Positions 51,218 to 59,046 are shown, numbered from the stretch's first letter. The stretch: 64,000 nt of DNA from an uncultured Acidimicrobiales bacterium (GCA_951813555.1 OX638344.1:3039076-3103075), one strand, 5' to 3'. Notes: generated from the sequence alone by a model not told the origin. A program made the numbers and translations.

Positions 51218-52291
51218 CTACTCCCTCAAGTTCCGGGCCAGGTAATCGGCCATGCGAGGCCGGACGACCGGTCCCATGTTGTGACAGCAGTGGTCGCCAT
51301 CGAGTTCGACCACGATCTCGGCCAGGGGGTTGTGGGCCAGGCCGGCCCGCAGCAAATCGGTCTGGTGTGGGGGAAAGATCGGATCGTGGAACCCCTGGAT
51401 CAACAGGGTGGGACACCTCAGATCACCGATGGACTGGGAGAGATCGAACGTCTCTTGCAGATAGGCGCGGCCCTCGTCGAGGTCTTCGAAGCCCGACACG
51501 TACACGAATCCACCCCGGGTGTGGGGAGGCATGCCGTCGAAGTCGGACATGTCTGAAAACCCGCCCCAAGCCACGCAGCTCTTTAGCCGCTTGTCCAGGG
51601 CCGCCGACTGCATGGCGTAGTAGCCGCCCAGGCTGCGACCGAGAACGCCGATCCGGTCGCTGTCCACCTCTGGACGGGGGGCGATGGCGTCAAGAACTGC
51701 CGAGGTATAGCGATGGAAGTCGGCACAGAGTTTGACGTCGAAGTACATCTCACCCTGACCAGGACCGTCGAAGGCGAAAGTTGCCAACCCGCGCCGATGG
51801 CAGAGCGCCTCGAAGTGGTAGCTCTCCTCTTTGGTGGACTCCAGGCCGCCAATGAGAACCGCGCAGGGGTGCGGTCCAGGCCCAGCCGGGAGGCGGAGAT
51901 AGCCGGGGATGACCGTAGATTCGAATTCGATCTCCACCCGCTCGGCCGGGGCAACGAGATGGGGGGCCGCCAGCTTGTACATCTCTACCTTCTTGTGCTG
52001 GCCGTGCTCGCGGCGCTCCGGCTCGTGGAACCACATGAGCTGTCCGTAATGCCACGACAGAGATGCGTGCCACAGCCATTCGCCGCCGCTGACCCGGTCA
52101 CCGGCTTCGATCGCCTCCCTGCCCAGCGCTTCGTAGCGCCCGGCGGTATCGGCCCAGAACGGCAGCCATTCGGCCAGGTCATCCAGCGCACGGGCTGCCG
52201 CGAAGTCTGGGTAGGGAATGCCGTCGGAGAGCATCCGGCCCGGGTTCAGGATTGCCTCGACCTTTTGGGGCACCAAGTCGTCAGCACTCAT
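51218..52291 (-). CDS. Alpha/beta hydrolase of the 2,6-dihydroxypseudooxynicotine hydrolase-like type
   Basis: 357 residues. N-terminal helical cap (about 1-130, with GRYEALGREAIEAGDRVSGG) in front of an alpha/beta-hydrolase core. Nucleophile Ser in IGVLGRSLGGYYAMQSA, Asp in QGFHDPIFPPHQ, His in VELDGDHCCHNMGP. Similar proteins with an N-terminal cap cleave C-C bonds of ring-opened N-heterocycle intermediates, for example in bacterial nicotine breakdown; others are esterases. Next to Mo hydroxylases a C-C hydrolase is an attractive fit, but this remains a family-level inference. Upstream is a 93-base gap that probably holds its own promoter. Confidence 0.82.
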   Translation of the reverse strand: MSADDLVPQKVEAILNPGRMLSDGIPYPDFAAARALDDLAEWLPFWADTAGRYEALGREAIEAGDRVSGGEWLWHASLSWHYGQLMWFHEPERREHGQHKKVEMYKLAAPHLVAPAERVEIEFESTVIPGYLRLPAGPGPHPCAVLIGGLESTKEESYHFEALCHRRGLATFAFDGPGQGEMYFDVKLCADFHRYTSAVLDAIAPRPEVDSDRIGVLGRSLGGYYAMQSAALDKRLKSCVAWGGFSDMSDFDGMPPHTRGGFVYVSGFEDLDEGRAYLQETFDLSQSIGDLRCPTLLIQGFHDPIFPPHQTDLLRAGLAHNPLAEIVVELDGDHCCHNMGPVVRPRMADYLARNLRE

Positions 52292-52384
52292 GAGCGGCCT
52301 GCAACCCCAGGTGCGGACAGCTGCTCATCAAAATTGGGCACATTTACCCCCCTATTGGACACTAAACGCTGCCGCGGAAATCCG

Positions 52385-52867
52385 CTAGCGACCTTCCTTT
52401 CGACGGCTGTCCACAGTGGCCTTCACCGCTTCAACGATGCCCTGGTATCCGGTGCAGCGGCAGATGTTCCCGCTGAGCGCTTCTCGGATCTCGGGCTCGG
52501 TCATCGTGGACAGCTCATCGAGCATCGATTCGATGGTCATAAGCAGGCCCGGTGTGCAGAATCCGCATTGCAGCGCGTGGGCCGCGCTGAAGGCCGCCTG
52601 GAGCGGGTGCAGTTCCGGGCCGTCCGCCATGCCCTCGACGGTCCTGATTGCCGAGCCATCGGCTTGCACGGCGAAGAGCAGGCACGACCGAACGCCGTCG
52701 CCGTCGAGTTGAACAGTGCAAGCTCCGCAGACGCCGTGCTCACAGCCGACGTGCGTCCCGGTCAGGTGCAGCTCGTGCCTTATGAAGTCCGACAGCATCA
52801 AGCGGGGCGAGACCGTACGCTTGTACACCGCGCCATTGACTTCGACCGTGATTCGGTGGGTCGACAT
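52385..52867 (-). CDS. Orphan molybdenum hydroxylase Fe-S subunit 4
   Basis: 160 residues from the ATG at 52867 (MSTHRITVEVNGAVYKRTVS). Both clusters are intact: THVGCEHGVCGACTVQLDG with RSCLLF, and LQCGFCTPGLLM with NICRCTGYQGIVEAV. No Mo or FAD subunit is next to it: upstream is a DUF1989 gene, downstream an alpha/beta hydrolase. It could complete the enzymes whose large subunits stand alone at 37548 and 42405 on the other strand. A small inverted repeat, GCGGA-AA-TCCGC, overlaps its stop region (52374-52385). Confidence 0.9.
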   Translation of the reverse strand: MSTHRITVEVNGAVYKRTVSPRLMLSDFIRHELHLTGTHVGCEHGVCGACTVQLDGDGVRSCLLFAVQADGSAIRTVEGMADGPELHPLQAAFSAAHALQCGFCTPGLLMTIESMLDELSTMTEPEIREALSGNICRCTGYQGIVEAVKATVDSRRKEGR

Positions 52868-52909
52868 TGGAGTTCTGTCTGAAAAGTGATCCCTCACCAA
52901 CGGCCCCGG

Positions 52910-53857
52910 TTAGTCCTCCGCCGCCTGATCCAGGTGCTTCGGGCCCTTCATGTAGTTCACGATCCACCAGCTGAAGAACACATATCGAAGTACGTCCGCA
53001 TCGGTCTCACCGAATTCTCCCGTCGCCACCAGCTCATCGAGCATGGTCTGGTGCTCGGGGCTCAAGCTGACGGGAACGTCGGTAAGCGTGATGGGGTAGT
53101 TGACGTAATTCGGGACGTACGAATCGTCTTTGTAGAGCTCCCGATCGGCCTTGATGGGCTGCGCTGCCAAGTCCGCCGTGGTGAGCTGGGATCTGTACTT
53201 GACCAGCTCCGGCCGTCCCTCGAACTGAGCTAGGTCTTCGGGCAGACCCTCATAGATGGCAAGCCGCAGTGGCTTCAACTCGAAGCTGCTGGTGGCGAAG
53301 GTGTCGGCGCCGCACACGTTGGGCACGGCCAGCAGGTCGATCAAGGCGATGATCTCCACATAGTCCCCGTGCTTGGCCACGTTCTCGGCGATGAAAGGGT
53401 GCCCTGCCTGGTCAACGCCGGTGTGCATGAAGAAGTTGAACGAGTCGTGCACGTCGTCGCTGGTCAACCCGTATTCCCGCTGCGCCTCGGCCTGGATGTC
53501 GTGGCAGTTCGTGTGGGGCTCCACCCCGAACTGGTATTCGTACAGCAAACCGCTGCATCGGGGATACAGCACATCGTTGGTACCAACGGTGTCGGCAATG
53601 ATCGCCGCTATCGGCCGATCCCGCGGCGGCGCCGACCATAAGAAATCGCCCGTGGTCGGGTGCATTCCGTGCATGTGCCTGGTGCGACCGGTGTGGAAAT
53701 ACTCCTTGTAGTCGTGGAGGTTGAAGCAGTTGAAGTCGGCGCACTGGCCGGCGACTCCTATCTGTTCGAGTCGCATGACCTGTCCGGCCATGAGTTCGAC
53801 GGCCTTGCCGGTCGCCGGTTCCATCACATGCTCATACAGCAGCTTTCGCTCGGTCAT
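52910..53857 (-). CDS. DUF1989 (urea carboxylase-associated family) protein
   Basis: 315 residues. Family features: ELMAGQVMRLEQIGVAGQCA, DFNCFNLHDYKEYFHTGRTR, IIADTVGTNDVLYPRCSG, and HTNCHDIQAEA followed later by FNFFMHTGVDQ. DUF1989 proteins accompany urea carboxylase, guanidine/carboxyguanidine and related nitrogen-release genes; some have been linked to amide or guanidine metabolism, but the reaction is unclear. The Cys and His residues at DFNCFN, RCSG and HTNCHD may bind metal. Its start overlaps the stop of the 53-residue ribbon-helix-helix gene as ATGA. The location near amide hydrolases and a barbiturase-like enzyme fits release of urea-type nitrogen. Confidence 0.82.
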   Translation of the reverse strand: MTERKLLYEHVMEPATGKAVELMAGQVMRLEQIGVAGQCADFNCFNLHDYKEYFHTGRTRHMHGMHPTTGDFLWSAPPRDRPIAAIIADTVGTNDVLYPRCSGLLYEYQFGVEPHTNCHDIQAEAQREYGLTSDDVHDSFNFFMHTGVDQAGHPFIAENVAKHGDYVEIIALIDLLAVPNVCGADTFATSSFELKPLRLAIYEGLPEDLAQFEGRPELVKYRSQLTTADLAAQPIKADRELYKDDSYVPNYVNYPITLTDVPVSLSPEHQTMLDELVATGEFGETDADVLRYVFFSWWIVNYMKGPKHLDQAAED

Positions 53858-54015
53858 GAGGCGTGTTCCTTGTGGAACTCCCGCAATGCCCGGAGCAAGA
53901 GTTCTTCTCGGTCTCCTGAACTGGTTTCGTCAACGGAATCGTCGACCAGCTCAAGTTGTTGCTGGTTCAAACGGACGACTACTTCTCGGAAATATCCATC
54001 ATCTTCGTCGGCCAT
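53854..54015 (-). CDS. Small ribbon-helix-helix (CopG-like) DNA-binding protein
   Basis: 53 residues starting MADEDDGYFREVVVRLNQQQ and ending REFHKEHAS. An acidic N-terminal tail comes before one beta strand (REVVVRL), a helix (QQQLELVDDSVD), a turn and a second helix (DREELLLRALREFHK). This is the strand-helix-helix plan of CopG/Arc-type regulators and antitoxins. Ribosome site GGAG lies eight bases before the ATG, and the stop overlaps the DUF1989 start as ATGA, so the two are coupled. It may autoregulate this operon. No toxin-like partner is adjacent, so an antitoxin role is less likely. Short enough to be missed by automatic annotation. Confidence 0.72.
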   Translation of the reverse strand: MADEDDGYFREVVVRLNQQQLELVDDSVDETSSGDREELLLRALREFHKEHAS

Positions 54016-54077
54016 GACTTGTTCTCCGCTCGTTCAGATTGCCCTTGTCTGAGGCAATTTACCAGAGAATCTCCGAC

Positions 54078-54506
54078 TCAATTCGGGAGAGTATCCACCA
54101 CCGCGATGGCGTCGATTTCGACCAAGAGCTCGGGCACGACGAGAGCGCTGATCTCAATTGTCGAGCTCGCCGGAGGGTCCACCGGAAAGTACCGCGCCCG
54201 GACCTCTTGCACCGCCGGAAGGTGAGCCATGTCGGTAAGAAACACGGTCAACCGCACAACATCTCCCAGCGTTGCCCCGCCCTCGTTGAGCACTCGCTGG
54301 AGGTTCTCCAACGTTGCCTCAGTCTGAGCCGCCGGGTCTCCCACCCCGATGACGGCACCGTCTTCGTCTAGAGCGACTTGCCCAGCGGCGAAGACCATCC
54401 GGCCCGAGTCGCACACGACGCCCTGGGAGAACGGCTGAGGATGCTCAAAGCCGGCTGAGGACGGATCCCACACCCCCGCCGGGCGCAACACGTGCTTGTC
54501 GACCAT
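54078..54506 (-). CDS. Single-domain RidA/YjgF-family protein
   Basis: 142 residues from the ATG at 54506 (MVDKHVLRPAGVWDPSSAGF). RidA fold: FSQGVVCDSGRMVFAAGQVA, TEATLENLQRVLNEGGATLG, VVRLTVFLTDMAHLP, and the C-terminal PPASSTIEISALVVP. The Arg that marks deaminase-type RidA (position after Pro-Ala) is Ser114, as in domains 1 and 3 of the triple protein at 36184, so imine deaminase activity of the classical kind is doubtful. First gene of the leftward operon that continues with the ribbon-helix-helix and DUF1989 genes; 62 bases separate it from the former. Confidence 0.87.
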   Translation of the reverse strand: MVDKHVLRPAGVWDPSSAGFEHPQPFSQGVVCDSGRMVFAAGQVALDEDGAVIGVGDPAAQTEATLENLQRVLNEGGATLGDVVRLTVFLTDMAHLPAVQEVRARYFPVDPPASSTIEISALVVPELLVEIDAIAVVDTLPN

Positions 54507-54698
54507 CGATTTCAAGCCTCCACGCAGAAAACGCTGACAACCCCCTGCCGGGCAAACCCTACTGTCTGGTCTCACCCCAATTGTCGAATTCTTAGGCGGT
54601 TGGCGAAACGTCCCAAGATGACGGCGAACGCCTCAACTAGTAGGTCTGTCAGGATTCTTGTATATCGGGCGTGGCGGAGCTTTGGTGAGGCGACTCCG
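54507..54698. other. Longest gene-free stretch (192 bases)
   Basis: Lies between the RidA start and the DUF4143 stop. It should contain the promoter of the RidA/DUF1989 operon. An inverted repeat GCGGAG (54674-54679) / CTCCGC (54694-54699) sits at the 3' end of the DUF4143 gene and could be a weak terminator. No RNA gene and no convincing reading frame was seen. Confidence 0.4.
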
Positions 54699-55979
54699 CT
54701 AGGGGCCGAGTGCGGTGATGGGGGCGACCTGCACGCCGTCGGGGCGGCGATAGGCGGGTCCGGTGGGGGTTATCACCAGCAGGGCCGCCAGGCTGGCTGC
54801 GCGCTGACGAGTTGTCTTGTGTTTGAGGCGGAGCAGTGTCCTGGCGGCTTTGTCTATGACGTTGGGGCTGGAGTTGAGCTTTACCTCTGCGGCGATCCAT
54901 GAGCCGTCGGTGCGCTCGATGACGGCGTCGGCTTCCAGACCGCCGCTGTCGCGGTAGTGGAACACCGTGGCGCGCTCAGCTTGGCTGTAGATGCGGAGAT
55001 CGCGCACAGCCAGCGACTCGAACAAACAACCGAAGGCCGTAAGGTCGGACATCAGCCGCTCAGGGGTGGCTCGCAGCATGGCAGCAGCCAGCGAGGGGTC
55101 GGCGAAGTGCCGTTTGGCCTCTTTCCTCAGGGTGGCTTTCGATCGAAGGCTCACCGCCCAGGCGGGCTGATCTTCAACAACATAGATGCGGCGCAAGGCG
55201 TCGAGGTAGGCGGCGACGGTATTGCGGGCTGGAGGGTGGCCGATGTCCATGTCGGCCGCCAGCTTGGTCATCTTGGCCTCGGTAGCCACGTTGAGAGAGA
55301 TCGACGCCATGAGCCGCTGCACCATGGTCGGGCTGTGCCGCACACCGTTGGTGGGGATGTCCACGCGGGCGATCTCATTGGCATAGTCGCCTACCGACGC
55401 CAGGGCGTCATCCTCACTGTGGCCGAGGTTCTGGGGCCAGCCCCCGGCGCATATCGCAGAGGCGATGTCCCGCAAGCGCACCGCCTCGTCTTGCAGGCAG
55501 GAGACGGCTTCGCCGTCGAACAGCCTCTTCAGCGAGACGATGCCGGTTGATTGCCCTATCTCCCACAGTGACATTGGCCGAAGCAGCACTCGACTAATGC
55601 GGCCGGTACCGGTGTGGCGGGTCACATCGTCTTGCGGGACAGCCGAGCCAGTGAGTATGAATTGGCCGGGTTCGGGTCGGTCGTCGCACTCTCGGCGCAC
55701 CCTGTTCCACAGGTGCGGGGCATTCTGCCATTCGTCCAGCAGCCGGGGAGTGGCGCCACCAAGCACCTCCACAGGATCTGACGAAGCCAAAAGGAGCGCC
55801 GCTTCATCGTCAAGCCGGACCTCGCTGCGGGCGAAATGCCTCGCCATCCAAGTCTTGCCGCACCCTCGCACCCCCTCGACAAGGACCGCTCCCCGCCTGC
55901 GAAGGGCACTCTCGACCACTCGGCCCGCGATGCGGGGCAAATAACCAGGCATCGTGAGTGTGGCAGCCTCATCGGCCAT
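54699..55979 (-). CDS. AAA-family ATPase with DUF4143 C-terminal domain
   Basis: 426 residues. N-terminal P-loop domain: VLVEGVRGCGKTWMARHF (Walker A), RLLDEWQNAPHLW (Walker B), QFILTGSAVPQDD. The middle is helical with a winged-helix-like segment (about 220-290, TKLAADMDIGHPPARNTVAAYL). The C-terminal DUF4143 part ends in a nuclease-like strand pattern, GLEADAVIERTDGSWIAAEVK (Asp then E-x-K). These ATPases are common, mobile and functionally obscure; defence or toxin-antitoxin-like roles have been suggested. It has no functional link to the catabolic genes on either side and carries its own operator-like promoter, so it may be an insertion. Confidence 0.87.
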   Translation of the reverse strand: MADEAATLTMPGYLPRIAGRVVESALRRRGAVLVEGVRGCGKTWMARHFARSEVRLDDEAALLLASSDPVEVLGGATPRLLDEWQNAPHLWNRVRRECDDRPEPGQFILTGSAVPQDDVTRHTGTGRISRVLLRPMSLWEIGQSTGIVSLKRLFDGEAVSCLQDEAVRLRDIASAICAGGWPQNLGHSEDDALASVGDYANEIARVDIPTNGVRHSPTMVQRLMASISLNVATEAKMTKLAADMDIGHPPARNTVAAYLDALRRIYVVEDQPAWAVSLRSKATLRKEAKRHFADPSLAAAMLRATPERLMSDLTAFGCLFESLAVRDLRIYSQAERATVFHYRDSGGLEADAVIERTDGSWIAAEVKLNSSPNVIDKAARTLLRLKHKTTRQRAASLAALLVITPTGPAYRRPDGVQVAPITALGP

Positions 55980-56026
55980 GAATCGCCTCCCGCTTCCCTA
56001 GGCTTCACAGGGCGTTCTGAATAAAG

Positions 56027-56062
56027 ATGATAACGCGTTCTAGTGAACTTTTGTAACGCGTT
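56027..56062 (-). promoter_or_regulatory. Promoter of the DUF4143 ATPase with two AACGCGTT palindromes
   Basis: Minus strand: -35 TTACAA (56056-56051), an 18-base spacer, -10 TATCAT (56032-56027). Two identical palindromes AACGCGTT at 56032-56039 and 56055-56062 have starts 23 bases apart, about two helix turns, one touching the -10 and one the -35. This layout fits cooperative repression. Confidence 0.6.
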
Positions 56063-56090
56063 TTGTAGACAAAGGGAAGCTCACGCTGTG

Positions 56091-57302
56091 CTAAAGCGTC
56101 AGATTCTCTCCCCTCTCACCCAGCGAGACCATCAGATCCAGCAGGCGAAAATCTCCGCCGGGTGCGGTGAGCAGGCCGATGCCAACCGACCGGGATTCGT
56201 CATGGTGGCGGACGGAGAAAACCGCCTGAGGGGCCCCGGTGAGGCTGCTGGGTGCGGCTAGCCGAAAACAGCCGCTTCTGAATTGGGCCAGTTGGCCGTC
56301 TTCCCATGCTCGCATTGGACCGTGCTCGAGCATCACCGGGAGCACGACGACCGTTCCTGGTTCGACCGCGCCGCTGAATGTCCGGACGTATCTGAGCCTC
56401 TCCTCGTGGTCTTGCTCCTTGACCTCCGCTGGATCCCGGGACAGGCGTTCGCATCGCTCCAGCCTCGACCGCACATCGTCGGCCAGAGTTGATCCGTGCT
56501 CTTCGACCCAGCGCCCATGGTGCGACCAGATTTCTCGCCCTTGAAGGTGGGCAAACAAGTCTCCGACATCAGTGCTGGTGAACCCGCCGAACTCGATCTC
56601 TCCCAATGGCACAGCCAGGATGTCGGCTGCGGCATCGGCGACGGCTCTTCCGATTTGGGCGGTGTCGGCGTCAGCCGTGTCGAAGACGTCAACGGCAAAT
56701 TTGACCACTACCGGCGCCGCGCTGGCTGCAACTTGCGGCGCGAGCACCCTGAGCACCTCGGCGATGGTCGAGGGCCGAAGTCCGAATACGCCGACGACGT
56801 CGAATGAGGGCGCCAATGGGATCACCCCGTCGGGGGCGATCAGGCCATGCGATGGCCTGATGCTGTGCAGGCCGCACGCGGCTGCGGGCACTCGAATAGA
56901 GCCTGCGGTGTCGGTGCCGAGCCCGATATCGGCCAGACCAGCCGCCACCGCGGCAGCCGACCCCGAGGATGAACCTCCGCAGAAGAGCCGGTTGTCGCAC
57001 GCGTTGCGCGGCGGCGCGCCCTCTCCCACGTTGCCTATCAGCGAGTACGCCAGCTGATCCATCTTCGTCAGCCCGACGAGGTCGGCACCGGCATCGAGCA
57101 TGCCAGTCAAGACCGGCGACGTGGCCGTTGCTTCTGGATGGGTTGCCCGCCAGCGCTCGTGGCCGAAGGAGCTGCGATGTCCAGCAAGACTGAAGAGGTC
57201 CTTGGCCACGAAGGTGCGGCCCCGCAGACTGCCTTCTTCGGAGCCGCTTATGGCAACGCTGTTGGGCACGAAGGCCCCGACGTCGGTTGGGTCAGGGGTC
57301 AT
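56091..57302 (-). CDS. Amidase-signature hydrolase (candidate ureidomalonase or similar)
   Basis: 403 residues from the ATG at 57302 (MTPDPTDVGAFVPNSVAISG); an ATG four codons earlier at 57314 is possible. The Ser-cisSer-Lys triad is visible: Lys in RTFVAKDLFSL, first Ser in CGGSSSGSAAAVAAGL, second in GTDTAGSIRVPAAACG. It lacks the extra C-terminal domain of allophanate hydrolases and is closer in length to plant AMI1-like amidases. It is divergent from the barbiturase/cyanuric acid hydrolase-like gene with an 81-base gap. Amidase-family enzymes hydrolyse ureidomalonate after barbiturase and allophanate after the biuret route, so either is possible. Confidence 0.85.
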   Translation of the reverse strand: MTPDPTDVGAFVPNSVAISGSEEGSLRGRTFVAKDLFSLAGHRSSFGHERWRATHPEATATSPVLTGMLDAGADLVGLTKMDQLAYSLIGNVGEGAPPRNACDNRLFCGGSSSGSAAAVAAGLADIGLGTDTAGSIRVPAAACGLHSIRPSHGLIAPDGVIPLAPSFDVVGVFGLRPSTIAEVLRVLAPQVAASAAPVVVKFAVDVFDTADADTAQIGRAVADAAADILAVPLGEIEFGGFTSTDVGDLFAHLQGREIWSHHGRWVEEHGSTLADDVRSRLERCERLSRDPAEVKEQDHEERLRYVRTFSGAVEPGTVVVLPVMLEHGPMRAWEDGQLAQFRSGCFRLAAPSSLTGAPQAVFSVRHHDESRSVGIGLLTAPGGDFRLLDLMVSLGERGENLTL

Positions 57303-57383
57303 GGTCCTTTCCATCCTTCGTGCCGCAGTCTGCCAATATCTAGGGACCTTCAACGTTAGTGAAACCGAGGGAGCGTCCGTCCG

Positions 57384-58481
57384 ATGCCTTTTGAAGTGCG
57401 CAAGATCCCATTCGAACACGTCACGGACACCGCCGGGCTCGAACAGGCCATAGCGGAGGGCGCCTTCCGGGGCGATCAGATCGTCGGAGTGGTCGGCAAG
57501 GTCGAGGGCAACGGCGGCGTCAACGACTTCTCCCGCATCTTGGCCGACAGGGTGCTCCGCGACTTCCTCGTCGAGCATTGCGGGCACAGCCGGGAGTCGG
57601 CGCTTCAAGTTCCCATAGCCTGGTCTGGCGGCACCGACGGGGTGATCTCGCCCCACATGACCGTGTTCGCCAAAGTCGATGGGCCGGCTGAGCCTGCAAA
57701 CGAGAAGCGCCTCACCGTCGGGCAAGCAGTCTCGGTGCCCATCCTGCCCGAAGAGATCGGTCGCCTGGCCATGCTCGACAAGGTGGCCGACGCGGTGAAG
57801 CTGGCCGTCGCCGACGCCGGCATCGACGATCCGGCCGACGTCCACTATGTGCAGACCAAGACGCCCTTGCTGACCGCCGAGCGCATCGCCGATGCTCATG
57901 CCCGGGGAAAGACCGTCGCCCTAGAGGACACCATGGAATCGATGGCGGTTTCCAACGCCACCTCGGCGCTGGGGATCGCCACTGCGCTCGGCGAGATCGA
58001 GCGGCCCCGAGAGGACCAGATCGCCAAAGACCTCTCGGTCTACTCGTCGGTGGCCTCGTGCTCGTCGGGCGTTGAGCAGACCCAGGCCCAGGTGGTGGTG
58101 GTCGGCAATCGCCTCGGCGTCGGCGGCCGCTACCGGTCGGGCCACTCGATCATGGAGGACAACCTCGACTTTCCCGGCATCTACCGGGCGATTCGCTCGG
58201 CCGGCCTCGACCTGCCCGATCGGCCCATCCCCGAGGACCTCGGCGGTCGCGTGGTCAACTGCTTCATCAAATGCGAGATCCATCCGAGCGGCCGGCTCCG
58301 AGGGCGCCGCCAGGTCTCGCAGAACGACTCAGACATCCACCACACCCACCACACCAAGGGCGCCGTCGGAGGCGTGGCCGCCGCCGCCCTAGGTGATCCC
58401 GCCGTGTTCGTCTCGGTTGCCGGTCTCCAATCCGGCCCCGCGGGGGGCGGATCGGTGGCCGCCATCGTCGACTTGGGCTGA
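57384..58481 (+). CDS. Ring-opening amidohydrolase (cyanuric acid amidohydrolase/barbiturase family)
   Basis: 365 residues, the exact family length. The fold is a threefold repeat, and its three Ser/Lys positions are visible: Ser81 in AWSGGTDGVISPH, Ser228 in ASCSSGVEQTQ, Ser350 in AGLQSGPAGGG, with Lys40, Lys159 and Lys296. The family is small and specific: it opens six-membered cyclic ureides, either cyanuric acid (AtzD/TrzD) or barbiturate (Bar, in oxidative uracil/thymine breakdown). Barbiturate is made by a molybdenum uracil dehydrogenase, and this window is full of such enzymes, so barbiturase is favoured; sequence alone does not separate the two. It is followed by an AhpD-like gene after one base. 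Confidence 0.9.
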   Translation: MPFEVRKIPFEHVTDTAGLEQAIAEGAFRGDQIVGVVGKVEGNGGVNDFSRILADRVLRDFLVEHCGHSRESALQVPIAWSGGTDGVISPHMTVFAKVDGPAEPANEKRLTVGQAVSVPILPEEIGRLAMLDKVADAVKLAVADAGIDDPADVHYVQTKTPLLTAERIADAHARGKTVALEDTMESMAVSNATSALGIATALGEIERPREDQIAKDLSVYSSVASCSSGVEQTQAQVVVVGNRLGVGGRYRSGHSIMEDNLDFPGIYRAIRSAGLDLPDRPIPEDLGGRVVNCFIKCEIHPSGRLRGRRQVSQNDSDIHHTHHTKGAVGGVAAAALGDPAVFVSVAGLQSGPAGGGSVAAIVDLG

Positions 58482-58482
58482 G

Positions 58483-59046
58483 ATGGCGCGACTGCCCGGC
58501 CTTCCTCCAGGAGACCTCAACCCCGAGCAGCGGGCTCTGTACGAGTCCATCGCCGGGGGCGATCGCGCCAAGGACGCATCGTTCCCCCTGACCGACGGAA
58601 GCGGCGCCCTGATCGGTCCCTTCAATGCATTGCTGTACAGCCCTCGGGTGGGCGACGCAGTTCAACAACTCGGTGCCGCGCTCAGGTTCCACGGCAACCT
58701 CACCGCGCCCGTGCGCGAGCTGGCCATTCTCGCGGTGGCGACATACCACGACTGCGAGTTCGAGCGGTGGGCCCACGAGCCGATCGCGCTGCGGGTCGGG
58801 CTGACCGATGAACAGGTCGCCGCCCTGCGGGCCGGGACGCGGCCCGACCTACATGCCTCCGACCTAGAGGCTGCCTACGACGTTTGCCAGTCGATACTCC
58901 ACAACAGATCCGTCGACGACGACGTCTACGGCCAAGCTATTGAGGCGCTGGGGGAAGATCGCGTCGTCGAGCTGATGACGGTCGTCGGCTACTACGGGAT
59001 GCTGGCCCAGCTCATGAACACTTTCGAGGTTGAGCCGCCTGATTGA
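58483..59046 (+). CDS. Carboxymuconolactone decarboxylase/AhpD-like protein
   Basis: 187 residues from the ATG at 58483 (MARLPGLPPGDLNPEQRALY). CMD-fold marks: FHGNLTAPVRELAILAVATY, CEFERWAHEPIALRVGLTDE and MTVVGYYGMLAQLMNTFEV. The Cys-x-x-Cys of AhpD peroxidase partners is not present: the position reads Tyr-His-Asp-Cys (ATYHDCEFE), with a His soon after (WAHEP). It is probably a lactonase/decarboxylase-like helper rather than a redox protein. It follows the ring-opening amidohydrolase by one base and likely works on its product. Confidence 0.86.
   Translation: MARLPGLPPGDLNPEQRALYESIAGGDRAKDASFPLTDGSGALIGPFNALLYSPRVGDAVQQLGAALRFHGNLTAPVRELAILAVATYHDCEFERWAHEPIALRVGLTDEQVAALRAGTRPDLHASDLEAAYDVCQSILHNRSVDDDVYGQAIEALGEDRVVELMTVVGYYGMLAQLMNTFEVEPPD

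Noticed and set aside
53854..54015. Reading the small ribbon-helix-helix gene as an antitoxin
   Set aside because: The adjacent coupled gene is DUF1989, an enzyme-like protein, and no small toxin frame was found next to it.
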